Source: Acidobacteriota bacterium (GTDB lineage Bacteria > Acidobacteriota > Blastocatellia > Pyrinomonadales > Pyrinomonadaceae). From it: a DNA stretch of 14,819 nucleotides. The stretch spans positions 1 to 14,819 of the forward strand of contig CAUJFK010000208.1 of assembly GCA_963169175.1 (NCBI GenBank). The letters run 5' to 3'. How positions within the stretch are numbered: the stretch's first letter is position 1; the number at the start of each line of letters is the position of its first letter. Positions 1 through 6,475 of this stretch are shown here, in pieces. The translations under genes and the position numbers were made by a program. The notes beneath the pieces are model-generated. The model was not told the DNA's origin, ran no database searches, and saw nothing but the letters and a program-made list of their open reading frames with translations.

Positions 1-1
1 C

Positions 2-859
2 AACCGCGAAAAATTCAAGCTCAACGCCGACGGTTCGCCGCGTGTTGTGGCGGGCGTGCCGCCGGATTATTTCTCAAAAACAGGCCAGCTTTGGGGCAAC
101 CCGATCTACGATTGGGACAAAATGCGTAACAATGATTTTCAATGGTGGGCCGCGCGTATCGCGTTCACGCTTGGCATGGTGGATGTTATCCGGCTCGATC
201 ATTTTCGCGGCTTTGCGGCCGCGTGGGAAGTTCCGGGCACCGATGAAACGGCCGAAAACGGAGCGTGGGTCGATGTTCCCGGCCGCGAATTGTTCAGCGC
301 GCTTCGCCGGCACCTCGGTGATCTGCCGGTGATAGCCGAAGATCTCGGATTTATCACGCCCGACGTCACGGAACTGCGGGATAGTTTTGAATTTCCAGGT
401 ATGAAGGTGCTGCAGTTTGCATTCGGCGGCGACGCGCACAATCAAGATCTGCCGCACAACTACACGCGCAACTGCGTTGCCTACACCGGCACCCACGACA
501 ACGACACAACCATCGGCTGGTGGCATTCGGCAGAAACACGACCGGTACGGAGTGTGCCCCGTGCTCCTACCGCACGTCCGCAGCCCGATAGCGCCATCCA
601 TCTTCACTGCAAAACATACCTCAACACCACTGCCGCCGAGATAAATTGGGACCTCGTCCGTGCGGCATGGGCCTCCGTCGCCCAAACAGCGATCGCTCCG
701 CTCCAGGACGTCCTCGGCCTGGGCAGCGAAGCACGCATGAATCTCCCCGCCTCAACCACCAACAATTGGACCTGGCGCTTCGGCCCAAAAGACCTGACCG
801 AAAAACTTGCAAAGCGCCTAAAAGATATGACGAACCTCTACGCCCGCGCACCGAGATAG
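2..859 (+). CDS. malQ: 4-alpha-glucanotransferase (amylomaltase), 5'-truncated
   Basis: This is the C-terminal part of a GH77 4-alpha-glucanotransferase, a cytosolic enzyme that moves alpha-1,4-glucan segments between maltodextrins in glycogen and maltodextrin metabolism. The reading frame is open from base 2, so the real start lies outside the window. Family signatures appear in order: VAGVPPDYFS and GQLWGNPIYDW near the start, RLDHFRGF with the nucleophile Asp at codon 197-199, AEDLG with the acid/base Glu at codon 338-340, and GTHDND with the third catalytic Asp at codon 497-499. The C-terminal QDVLGLGSEARMN and NWTWRF motifs follow. The C-terminus has the usual length, so only the 5' end is missing. 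One oddity is a Pro/Arg-rich stretch between HSAE and CKTYLNT (codons about 530-610) that looks unlike the usual linker; it could be a variable loop or two compensating frameshifts. The gene converges on the LVIVD-protein gene. Confidence 0.95.
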   Translation, partial: NREKFKLNADGSPRVVAGVPPDYFSKTGQLWGNPIYDWDKMRNNDFQWWAARIAFTLGMVDVIRLDHFRGFAAAWEVPGTDETAENGAWVDVPGRELFSALRRHLGDLPVIAEDLGFITPDVTELRDSFEFPGMKVLQFAFGGDAHNQDLPHNYTRNCVAYTGTHDNDTTIGWWHSAETRPVRSVPRAPTARPQPDSAIHLHCKTYLNTTAAEINWDLVRAAWASVAQTAIAPLQDVLGLGSEARMNLPASTTNNWTWRFGPKDLTEKLAKRLKDMTNLYARAPR

Positions 860-915
860 CCGCCCAACATAAAATGCATGGCCCGTACGCTCTTTTTCGT
901 CATCTTCGTGTCTTC

Positions 916-969
916 GTTTCGTGCGTTTCGTTGTAATGCCTTAAAACCTGACCACGAAATCCACGAAAC
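916..969. repeat. Hairpin of repeat copy A (TTTCGTG palindrome)
   Basis: Left arm 916-934 and right arm 951-969 are inverted repeats that match at 16 of 19 positions, with a 16-nt loop. The arms are built from TTTCGTG-type words. The same design recurs 181 bp downstream in copy B, with the loop sequence also partly conserved (TAATG, then TAAAACCT). Confidence 0.85.
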
Positions 970-979
970 AAAACCAAAA

Positions 980-1058
980 ATGCAGACGCCCGCGCGTGAG
1001 CGAGGGCTTAATAGACACACCGCATATTAAGCCCTTACTAACGTGCGGGCTTCCGCAT
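980..1058. repeat. Head-to-head inverted repeat, 34-nt arms
   Basis: Arm 980-1013 and the reverse complement of 1025-1058 match at 28 of 34 positions, with an 11-nt loop at 1014-1024. The innermost 11 bp (1003-1013 with 1025-1035) pair perfectly. The left arm is also the tail of repeat copy A. The outer 18 nt of the right arm recur, inverted and perfectly, at 1162-1179 as the tail of copy B. The whole could fold into a long cruciform or RNA hairpin. Confidence 0.85.
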
Positions 1059-1179
1059 ACGAAGTGCAGGCAATGTTTCGCGATGTTCGTGTCTTCATTT
1101 CGTGCGTTTCGTGGTAATGGCATAAAACCTCGACCACGAAACCCACGAAATAAGACCGAAAATGCGGAAGCCCGCACGT
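1041..1179. repeat. Repeat copy B bounded by 18-bp perfect inverted repeats (MITE-like)
   Basis: The ends 1041-1058 and 1162-1179 are perfect 18-bp inverted repeats (ACGTGCGGGCTTCCGCAT and its complement). Inside is a hairpin with arms 1097-1115 and 1133-1151, matching at 18 of 19 positions around a 17-nt loop. The 139-bp size, terminal inverted repeats and lack of coding capacity resemble a miniature inverted-repeat element. I see no clear target-site duplication, so a non-transposing palindromic repeat is equally possible. Confidence 0.7.
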
Positions 1180-1193
1180 CATGATGCGGAACG

Positions 1194-3113
1194 TCAGAAC
1201 GCCGGGTTCTTTAGTATTTCCGCCAGCGCGGCCAGGCGGGCTGCGTCGGTGGTATTTTTTGAATCGCGGGTGCTCCGGTCGGTTGCGGCGGCCAGCTTTT
1301 TAAGATCGCCGGCCTTTTTGCTCGATTCGGCCTTTGCGATGCCGTCACGTAAGGCGGTGATCCGGTCGGCCGGGAGAGCGTTCGAGCGTTCGAGCTGGTC
1401 AACATACGCCTTGGCGACGGTCAGGTTTCGCGGCCACACTATCCGCTGCTGATTCTGGACGTTCAGTTCGGCGACATGCACCGACTTCGCGGCGTCAAGT
1501 TCGTGCTGCGTAAGGTGATCGGACGGCGTCAGCTCAAAAATATCGAGCCCGCGTGCGATCTCCGACGAATAGATCTTGCCGTTGTACCAATATGCCGACC
1601 ACGATCCGCCTAGAACAAGCATATTCGGATCGATCGGGCCGCGATCGAAGTAGGCGATCTCGACCGGATGTGCCGCGTCGGTAAAATCCATCACCGAAAT
1701 CCCACCCTGATACCATGCCTGGACCTTTATGTCGCGTCCGGGCACCGGCACGAGCGATCCGTTGTGTGCAACACAGTTCTCGCTATCGGCCTGCGCGGCG
1801 GGCATTTTGTAATATCCGGCAAAGCTGAGCTTGCGGTCCTTCAAATTAAAGATCGCGTCGGCTCCCCAAACGTTCGGGTCGTTCGCGCGGCACCGGGCAC
1901 CGAGCCCGCCGCCCCATTCGTCGGTATATACGACCTTTTTCCCGTCGTTCGAGAACGCGGCGGAGTGCCAGTAAGAATAATTCGGGTCATTCACCGCATC
2001 GACACGCTTCGGGTTGGCCGGATCGCTGATGTCAAGCAAAATTCCATTGCCCGAACACGCACCGGCGGCAAGCCCGATCTCGGAATAAACGGTAATGTCG
2101 TGGCACTGATCGGTCGGCGACGGCGTTCCTTTGCCGTGCGTCGCGGCGCTTTTAAGGCCGGCGATCTCGCCGCTGCGGGCGTCCATAAAAACACGCGGGC
2201 TTGAGACGATCTTTGCCGTCTGCGGCGCGGCGACCGGCACCTTTATCACGTCAATCCGGAAAAGCGACGTGTTCGGGTCCTTGTCCGGATCGCCGCCGGA
2301 ACACCCGGCAAGCTCGGCGTCAGGCCGGACGAACGAAGTTCCCGAAACATAGATGTAAACGTTAGTCTTATCTTTTGGATCAACGACCAAAGTGTGCGTG
2401 TGCGAACCACGGCAAGTTTGCACGGCGCCAACCTGTTTCGGATTTGCGATGTCGCTTATGTCAAAGATGCGCACTCCGCGAAAACGGTCCTTGCTCGCCG
2501 CCGGGGCCTGGCCCGCCGCCGGTGCGGGAAACGCCTGCGTTCCGCAATCAAGACGGCCGTTCGGCATTTCGACGGACATGAACATCAAATTTTTATAAAC
2601 TGACACATCACCCTGACCGCCGGGGCAAATTATCGAGGTCAGCAGCCTTGCCTTGCCCGCTTCGGAGATGTCGAAAATGTTGACACCATAGAAATTTCCG
2701 AGGAAAAGATGGTTGCCCTGAAACGCAAGGTCCGAATTGCCGAACGCAAGCTGTGCAAGGACAAGCTGAAGCGGCTTGGGGACGTTCGTTGTGTCGCCGA
2801 TGCCCATTGAGCCAAGCGCCGTTTTGACCTTAGGATCGTTCACATCGTCAGAACCAAGCTGAAAGGCGTCGGGCTTTTTGAGAAGCTGGAGATGTTTCAT
2901 CCCCATCGCGGCCTCGCCGGCATCATAAAGGCCGGGCGAAAGCTTTGCACGCGGGTCGGCGGCGTTCGAACCGGTCATTCCGGCCGGAAGCGGCGGAGCT
3001 GCCTCGGGCGCAAACGGATTGGCGGCCTGGGCAAACGCCGCGGCCGCCAAACAGGCGGTCAGCATTACACCGACAGCCACTGAAGAGAAGGCTTTATAAA
3101 TTGATTCGATCAT
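1194..3113 (-). CDS. Exported LVIVD-repeat (beta-propeller-like) protein
   Basis: A 639-residue exported protein with LVIVD repeats, a beta-propeller family common in Acidobacteriota whose biochemical role is not settled. The N-terminus has a hydrophobic export signal. AFAQA at residues 26-30 would suit signal peptidase I, but LTAC ending at Cys21 also fits a lipobox, so it may be a lipoprotein. Propeller-blade signatures are GVNIFDIS (143-150), GVRIFDIS (213-220), GILLDISDPANPKRV (357-371), GISVMDFTD (471-479) and GLDIFEL (522-528). Conserved-looking His sites are GSHTH (236-240), QCHD (336-339), WHSA (382-385) and CVAHNG (447-452). Residues from about 530 to the end are a predicted helical, Lys/Ala-rich tail. 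The start at 3113 is supported by a GAGGAAAA ribosome site just upstream. It lies 12 bp after the DUF305 gene stop, so the two are probably one operon. It may bind metal or ligand at the cell surface, but that is inference. Confidence 0.88.
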   Translation of the reverse strand: MIESIYKAFSSVAVGVMLTACLAAAAFAQAANPFAPEAAPPLPAGMTGSNAADPRAKLSPGLYDAGEAAMGMKHLQLLKKPDAFQLGSDDVNDPKVKTALGSMGIGDTTNVPKPLQLVLAQLAFGNSDLAFQGNHLFLGNFYGVNIFDISEAGKARLLTSIICPGGQGDVSVYKNLMFMSVEMPNGRLDCGTQAFPAPAAGQAPAASKDRFRGVRIFDISDIANPKQVGAVQTCRGSHTHTLVVDPKDKTNVYIYVSGTSFVRPDAELAGCSGGDPDKDPNTSLFRIDVIKVPVAAPQTAKIVSSPRVFMDARSGEIAGLKSAATHGKGTPSPTDQCHDITVYSEIGLAAGACSGNGILLDISDPANPKRVDAVNDPNYSYWHSAAFSNDGKKVVYTDEWGGGLGARCRANDPNVWGADAIFNLKDRKLSFAGYYKMPAAQADSENCVAHNGSLVPVPGRDIKVQAWYQGGISVMDFTDAAHPVEIAYFDRGPIDPNMLVLGGSWSAYWYNGKIYSSEIARGLDIFELTPSDHLTQHELDAAKSVHVAELNVQNQQRIVWPRNLTVAKAYVDQLERSNALPADRITALRDGIAKAESSKKAGDLKKLAAATDRSTRDSKNTTDAARLAALAEILKNPAF

Positions 3114-3125
3114 ATTTTCCTCGTA

Positions 3126-3845
3126 TTACGGTTTTTCACCCAGCATATTCTCCATTATCCGGATCTCGGCCCGCTGGCCGCTGTCCACATCTGTCGCAAA
3201 ATTAAAAAGTTCGGCATCCTGCCCGGCACCGGCCGTTTTGAAGAGGTCATCGACCATGACAAGAGCACCGCCGTGATGCTGGATCATGCCGGTAAGAAAC
3301 AAACGGTCAAACTCGGTGCCTTTTGCCTGCTTTAACGCGTCCATTTGCTTGGCCGTGAGCATTCCCGGCATCATCATGTGATGCTGATGGGCGGACATAT
3401 CCATGTCGGGCATTTCCATATCCATCTTCATCGACGTCGGCTGGCCGCGATTTTCAAGCCAGCGTTTCATAAAATTCATCTCGTCCGACTGTGACTGGCT
3501 GATCCGGGCCCCCAACAATCTCAGGGCTTTGTTCTCCGTGCGTCCGTTCATAAATGCGACCATCTCGACCGCCTGAGCGTGGTGCATTATCATTCCCTGC
3601 ATGAACTCAATGTCTTTCTTTGATGTAGGCGGCAGCTTTGCCCGCGTCGATGCGGGAAGCGCCCGGCTAGGCTGGCCGGGTGCGCCGGGCTGGATTATTA
3701 CGTGCCCGGCCTTTGTTCCGTCGCTTTGCCCGAATGCGATCAGCGAAAGTAGAAGTATCAGTCCAATTGCCGGCACCAGGCCCGTCGCAGAGCGGGAAGA
3801 AAGACGACGCGAGAGAGGAGTCGATTTGTTGAGCTGTTTTAACAT
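3126..3845 (-). CDS. DUF305 family exported protein with Met/His-rich linker
   Basis: A 239-residue DUF305 protein. The family is extracytoplasmic, helical and often found near metal, especially copper, handling genes; its exact function is not established. A basic N-terminus and a hydrophobic segment at about residues 22-38 give an export signal or membrane anchor. Two internally similar DUF305 signatures are visible: FMQGMIMHHAQAVEMV (81-96, His88-His89) and FLTGMIQHHGGALVMV (183-198, His190-His191). These paired His residues are the likely metal ligands. Between them, residues 139-162 form a linker very rich in Met, with several His and Asp, which resembles copper-binding methionine motifs. 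It is the first gene of the pair with the LVIVD protein. The ATG at 3845 has no strong ribosome site. Copper binding is inferred from residue composition. Confidence 0.9.
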   Translation of the reverse strand: MLKQLNKSTPLSRRLSSRSATGLVPAIGLILLLSLIAFGQSDGTKAGHVIIQPGAPGQPSRALPASTRAKLPPTSKKDIEFMQGMIMHHAQAVEMVAFMNGRTENKALRLLGARISQSQSDEMNFMKRWLENRGQPTSMKMDMEMPDMDMSAHQHHMMMPGMLTAKQMDALKQAKGTEFDRLFLTGMIQHHGGALVMVDDLFKTAGAGQDAELFNFATDVDSGQRAEIRIMENMLGEKP

Positions 3846-3987
3846 AACAAGATCAGGTGGTTTTAACGAAAAACATTATCACAAACGCGAGCCGCGGTGC
3901 ACATCTCGGAGCGGCGAAGCTGCATAAAGAAGCAGGATGATGTTTGAAAAGTACCCATTATATACGCGCCGCTGACGCCGACTCTTG

Positions 3988-4027
3988 TTCATCTTATCCG
4001 GTAGTTTTCTTCATCTTAATCGGTGGT
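3988..4027. promoter_or_regulatory. Imperfect tandem 18-nt motif, 22-nt period (possible operator)
   Basis: TTCATCTTATCCGGTAGT at 3988-4005 and TTCATCTTAATCGGTGGT at 4010-4027 match at 15 of 18 positions. The 22-nt period is close to two helical turns, which would put both copies on the same DNA face, as is usual for paired regulator half-sites. A small hairpin, GGTAA-AGAG-TTACC, overlaps the second copy (4025-4038). The role is inferred. Confidence 0.35.
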
Positions 4028-4067
4028 AAAGAGTTACCAACCACAGAAAAAGAGGAAAGAAATCTGA

Positions 4068-4220
4068 ATGTCAGAACAAGAACATCACATCGACGGTATC
4101 TGGAAGCCTTTCAGACATTCTCAAGGCGTCGGCTTCGCTGTCATATCAGTGGATACGGAAGAAATTGCAAAAAGGTTCTACAAAATACGGATCGTTGAAA
4201 AGGGAATTCGGGTCAGATGA
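4068..4220 (+). CDS. Possible small hypothetical protein (50 aa)
   Basis: A short ORF begins with ATG at 4068, preceded by a purine-rich GAGGAAAG that could act as a ribosome site about 9 nt upstream. The predicted peptide is mixed polar and hydrophobic (for example FAVISVDTEEIAKRFY), without a signal peptide or recognisable domain. I do not recognise it. It lies in a divergent regulatory gap and overlaps other open frames, so it may not be real. Confidence 0.2.
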   Translation: MSEQEHHIDGIWKPFRHSQGVGFAVISVDTEEIAKRFYKIRIVEKGIRVR

Positions 4221-4314
4221 TCACTCAGGTTCAGCGCTCAACACCGGTGGCCTGACATCAACCAGCGGATTGCTCAAACGACCACCGAGTTTTGTTCCCT
4301 CTCCAGCGATGGGT

Positions 4315-4416
4315 ATTAGTCTAATGTGTAGTATCTTAGCAGGATTTTGGTGCCAAATAACACTATCTGTCTGCCGGATACCATGGAACTGTTTTGAGTG
4401 TATTGTTTAGTCTAAT
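4315..4416. promoter_or_regulatory. Repeated dyad TTAGTCTAAT (two copies)
   Basis: The decamer TTAGTCTAAT occurs at 4316-4325 and again at 4407-4416. The first copy is extended by one base to a dyad, ATTAG-T-CTAAT (4315-4325). Two copies upstream of the polysaccharide operon may be regulator sites, but two occurrences of a 10-mer are weak evidence. Confidence 0.25.
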
Positions 4417-4523
4417 CCTTTCGACTACCGGAAAGACTGGTCAGTCAGTCGCTTCACCTTTTAGGCATTTGGTAAAAATGATTCGTTTGAGCCAGTGACA
4501 TTTTGAGAATTCCGTAAATCGCG

Positions 4524-5810
4524 ATGCTTGATGCCATAGAAACGCACAATTCGCCGCATGGCCCGTCTCCTGCGATGAAGGTCCCCTTTTTCCGGCCTCA
4601 GGTTGGTCAACATGAGGTCGATGAAGTAGTTGCCACGCTGGCGAGCGGGTGGCTCACCACCGGGCCGCGGGTTAGGCGGTTTGAGGAGGAGTTTGCTGGG
4701 GCGGTTGGGGGGAAGTATGCGGTTGCTTTGAATTCGTGTACGGCGGCATTGCATTTGGCGGTGGAGGCGATCGGGTTGCGGGAAGGGGAGGCTGTGCTGA
4801 TCCCGACGATGACGTTTGCGGCGACGGCGGAGATCATTTTGTACAAGAAGGCTGTTCCGGTGCTGGTGGATTGCGATCCGGTGACCGGGAACATGGATCT
4901 TGCGGATGCGGCGCGGAAGATAGAAAAGCTGCGGAGCAGGACGCTGCCGTTTTTGCACGGAAGGGAATTGAAAGCGGTCGGGATGATCCCGGTGCACGTC
5001 GGCGGTTATATGATCGATGTCGACGCGATCAACCGGTTTGCTGAAGAGCACGGACTGTGGGTGATCGAGGACGCGGCACATGCGTTCCCATCGGCATGGA
5101 GGCCGAACGCTGATTCAAATTGGCGGTATTGCGGAGATGAGACGGCAAGTGTTACCTGCTTTTCGTTCTATGCCAACAAAACGATAACGACCGGTGAAGG
5201 CGGGATGGCAGTAACCAATGATAAGGCACTTGCGGACCACATTCGCCTGATGTCCTTGCACGGGTTGTCGCACGACGCGTGGGGGCGATACTCAGGCGGT
5301 GGGAGTTGGGATTATCGGATAGTTCAGCCTGGATACAAATACAATCTTACGGATATTGCCGCCGCGATCGGCATTCACCAGTTGGCGCGGGCCGAAGAAA
5401 TGCGAAAGCAGCGCGAGGATGTGGCCAACTTCTATCTCGAAGCGCTGGCGGATGTTGAAGAGATCGGCCTACCACCGACCAGCATAAACAGGCTTCACTC
5501 ATGGCATCTGTTTCCGGTCAGGCTGCAGCTAGATAGCTTAGCCATCGACCGAAATGAGTTCATTGACGAACTCAAGGCAAATGGCGTTGGCTGTTCCGTT
5601 CACTGGCGGCCGCTGCATTTGCACCCGCTTTATCAGGAACGGCTCGGGTGGAACGCTCACCACCTTCCGGCGGCAACAAAGCTTTGGAATGAAATTATAA
5701 GTTTACCGATATTCTCCTCGATGACTGTCGAGGAAGCCGAACACGTGGTCGAGACCGTTAAGAAACTGTGCCTTCAACACGCGGCCGGCAGAATGTCGCT
5801 GGCGGCATGA
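4524..5810 (+). CDS. DegT/DnrJ/EryC1/StrS family sugar aminotransferase
   Basis: A PLP-dependent aminotransferase of the DegT/DnrJ/EryC1/StrS family. Such enzymes add an amino group to a nucleotide-linked keto-sugar, giving amino sugars for surface glycans. The PLP-binding lysine is Lys219 in SFYANKTITTGEGGM, and Asp183 in IEDAAHA should contact the pyridine nitrogen. SGWLTTGPRV (41-50), NSCTAALHLA (70-79) and VHWRPLHLHPLY (359-370) are further family motifs. A longer than usual segment at about 131-150 precedes MIPVHVGG. The start is uncertain: ATG at 4524 gives 428 residues, but ATG at 4575 (MKVPFFRP) matches the usual N-terminus, and neither has a clear ribosome site. It is the first gene of the operon and its stop overlaps the next start (ATGA). 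The exact sugar substrate cannot be told from the sequence. Confidence 0.92.
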   Translation: MLDAIETHNSPHGPSPAMKVPFFRPQVGQHEVDEVVATLASGWLTTGPRVRRFEEEFAGAVGGKYAVALNSCTAALHLAVEAIGLREGEAVLIPTMTFAATAEIILYKKAVPVLVDCDPVTGNMDLADAARKIEKLRSRTLPFLHGRELKAVGMIPVHVGGYMIDVDAINRFAEEHGLWVIEDAAHAFPSAWRPNADSNWRYCGDETASVTCFSFYANKTITTGEGGMAVTNDKALADHIRLMSLHGLSHDAWGRYSGGGSWDYRIVQPGYKYNLTDIAAAIGIHQLARAEEMRKQREDVANFYLEALADVEEIGLPPTSINRLHSWHLFPVRLQLDSLAIDRNEFIDELKANGVGCSVHWRPLHLHPLYQERLGWNAHHLPAATKLWNEIISLPIFSSMTVEEAEHVVETVKKLCLQHAAGRMSLAA

Positions 5811-6475
5811 CGATGAAGAAAAAGGTCCTCCCTCAAAGTATCCCACGACCCATTGAAATCTTACTGGCTCTCTGCGGTTTGATCGCGGTTGCGCCGGTCC
5901 TTCTTCTTGCGGCCGCCCTGATCCGGCTGGATTCACGCGGTAAGATACTCTTTCGTCAAAGGCGTATAGGGTTAAATGGTGAAGAGTTCACGCTTCTAAA
6001 ACTTAGGACGATGCGGCCCGCGAAGAAGGGTTTGATGATAACCGCGGCGGACGATATGCGAGTCACGCGCGTGGGACGCTTTTTGCGGCGGGCCAAGATA
6101 GATGAACTGCCGGAATTGTGGAACGTGGTTCGCGGCGATATGTCGTTTGTCGGGCCGCGGCCTGAGGTCGAACAATTTGTTGACCTTCACGATCCGGTTT
6201 GGCGGGAGATACTCTCTCATCGGCCCGGTATAACAGATCCGGTGACCCTGCGGCTAAGAAATGAGGAACACCTTTTGGCACAGGTGATCGACAAGGAACG
6301 TTACTACCGCGAGGTGATCCAACCATATAAGCTTCGCGGTTATGCCAATTTTGTTAGGGAAAAGAGCTGGAAGACCGATATTCGGATAATCGCACGAACG
6401 CTGAAAGCGGTCTTTTTCCCGCAGTCGGTCAAGGCCCCGTCGAAAGAGGAGCTTCAGTTCTCGTTCGCAGAATGA
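5807..6475 (+). CDS. Initiating sugar transferase (monotopic phosphoglycosyl transferase)
   Basis: A bacterial sugar transferase of the small monotopic phosphoglycosyl transferase type, which moves a sugar-1-phosphate from a nucleotide sugar onto undecaprenyl phosphate to begin a surface glycan. At 222 residues it contains only the catalytic core, without the extra N-terminal membrane domain of WbaP/WcaJ proteins. A single hydrophobic segment (about 15-38) should be the re-entrant membrane helix. The signatures are FRQRRIG (49-55), KLRTM (65-69), the catalytic Asp99-Glu100 in KIDELPELWNVVRGDMS, FVGPRPE (114-120) and HRPGITDP (138-145). The start is chosen at 5807 because its ATG overlaps the preceding stop as ATGA; a second ATG at 5813 is possible. 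It overlaps the next gene in the same way. Its amino-sugar substrate is probably supplied by the upstream aminotransferase. Confidence 0.93.
   Translation: MTMKKKVLPQSIPRPIEILLALCGLIAVAPVLLLAAALIRLDSRGKILFRQRRIGLNGEEFTLLKLRTMRPAKKGLMITAADDMRVTRVGRFLRRAKIDELPELWNVVRGDMSFVGPRPEVEQFVDLHDPVWREILSHRPGITDPVTLRLRNEEHLLAQVIDKERYYREVIQPYKLRGYANFVREKSWKTDIRIIARTLKAVFFPQSVKAPSKEELQFSFAE

Larger units (their letters stand above)
860..1193. repeat. Gene-free convergent gap filled with palindromic repeats
   Basis: This 334-bp gap lies between two genes that converge, malQ (+) and the LVIVD-protein gene (-). It holds two direct copies of an approximately 100-bp unit (about 898-998 and 1077-1179). Each unit has a hairpin of 19-bp arms, then a 10-nt spacer, then a GC-rich tail. 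A head-to-head inverted pair of the tail sequence lies between the copies. I see no credible protein-coding frame here. The hairpins could end transcription from both sides or act as a REP-like chromosomal repeat, but none is followed by a long T-run. Confidence 0.8.
3846..4523. other. Divergent intergenic region, 678 bp
   Basis: This gap separates the DUF305 operon (-) from the polysaccharide operon (+), so it should contain both promoters. It is visibly more AT-rich than the flanking genes. It contains an imperfect tandem motif with a 22-nt period, a possible 50-residue ORF, and a dyad decamer found twice 91 bp apart. I could not pick a convincing -35/-10 pair for either direction. Confidence 0.6.

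Noticed and set aside
74..685. A long minus-strand open frame opposite malQ.
   Set aside because: It is a mirror of the strongly conserved MalQ frame and has no recognisable protein motif.
860..1193. Short open frames on both strands across the palindromic repeats.
   Set aside because: Their translations are near-identical between strands because of the inverted repeats, and they carry no protein-like signature.
860..1193. A CRISPR array, suggested by repeated words in the gap.
   Set aside because: There are only two copies of a long palindromic unit with no regular short spacers, and no cas genes nearby.
3944..4198. An 84-codon open frame starting with TTG on the plus strand.
   Set aside because: There is no ribosome site, the composition is Arg/Ser-rich as in random frames, and it covers the tandem motif that looks regulatory.
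4030..4410. An open frame of about 380 bp in the divergent gap, with an in-frame ATG at 4165.
   Set aside because: It has no ribosome site, no recognisable domain, and a Ser/Cys/Trp-rich composition unlike neighbouring proteins; AT-richer DNA in this gap looks non-coding.
4461..5081. A long Arg/His/Pro-rich minus-strand open frame opposite the aminotransferase start.
   Set aside because: Its composition is typical of an antisense frame in GC-rich coding DNA, and the opposite strand encodes clear DegT motifs.
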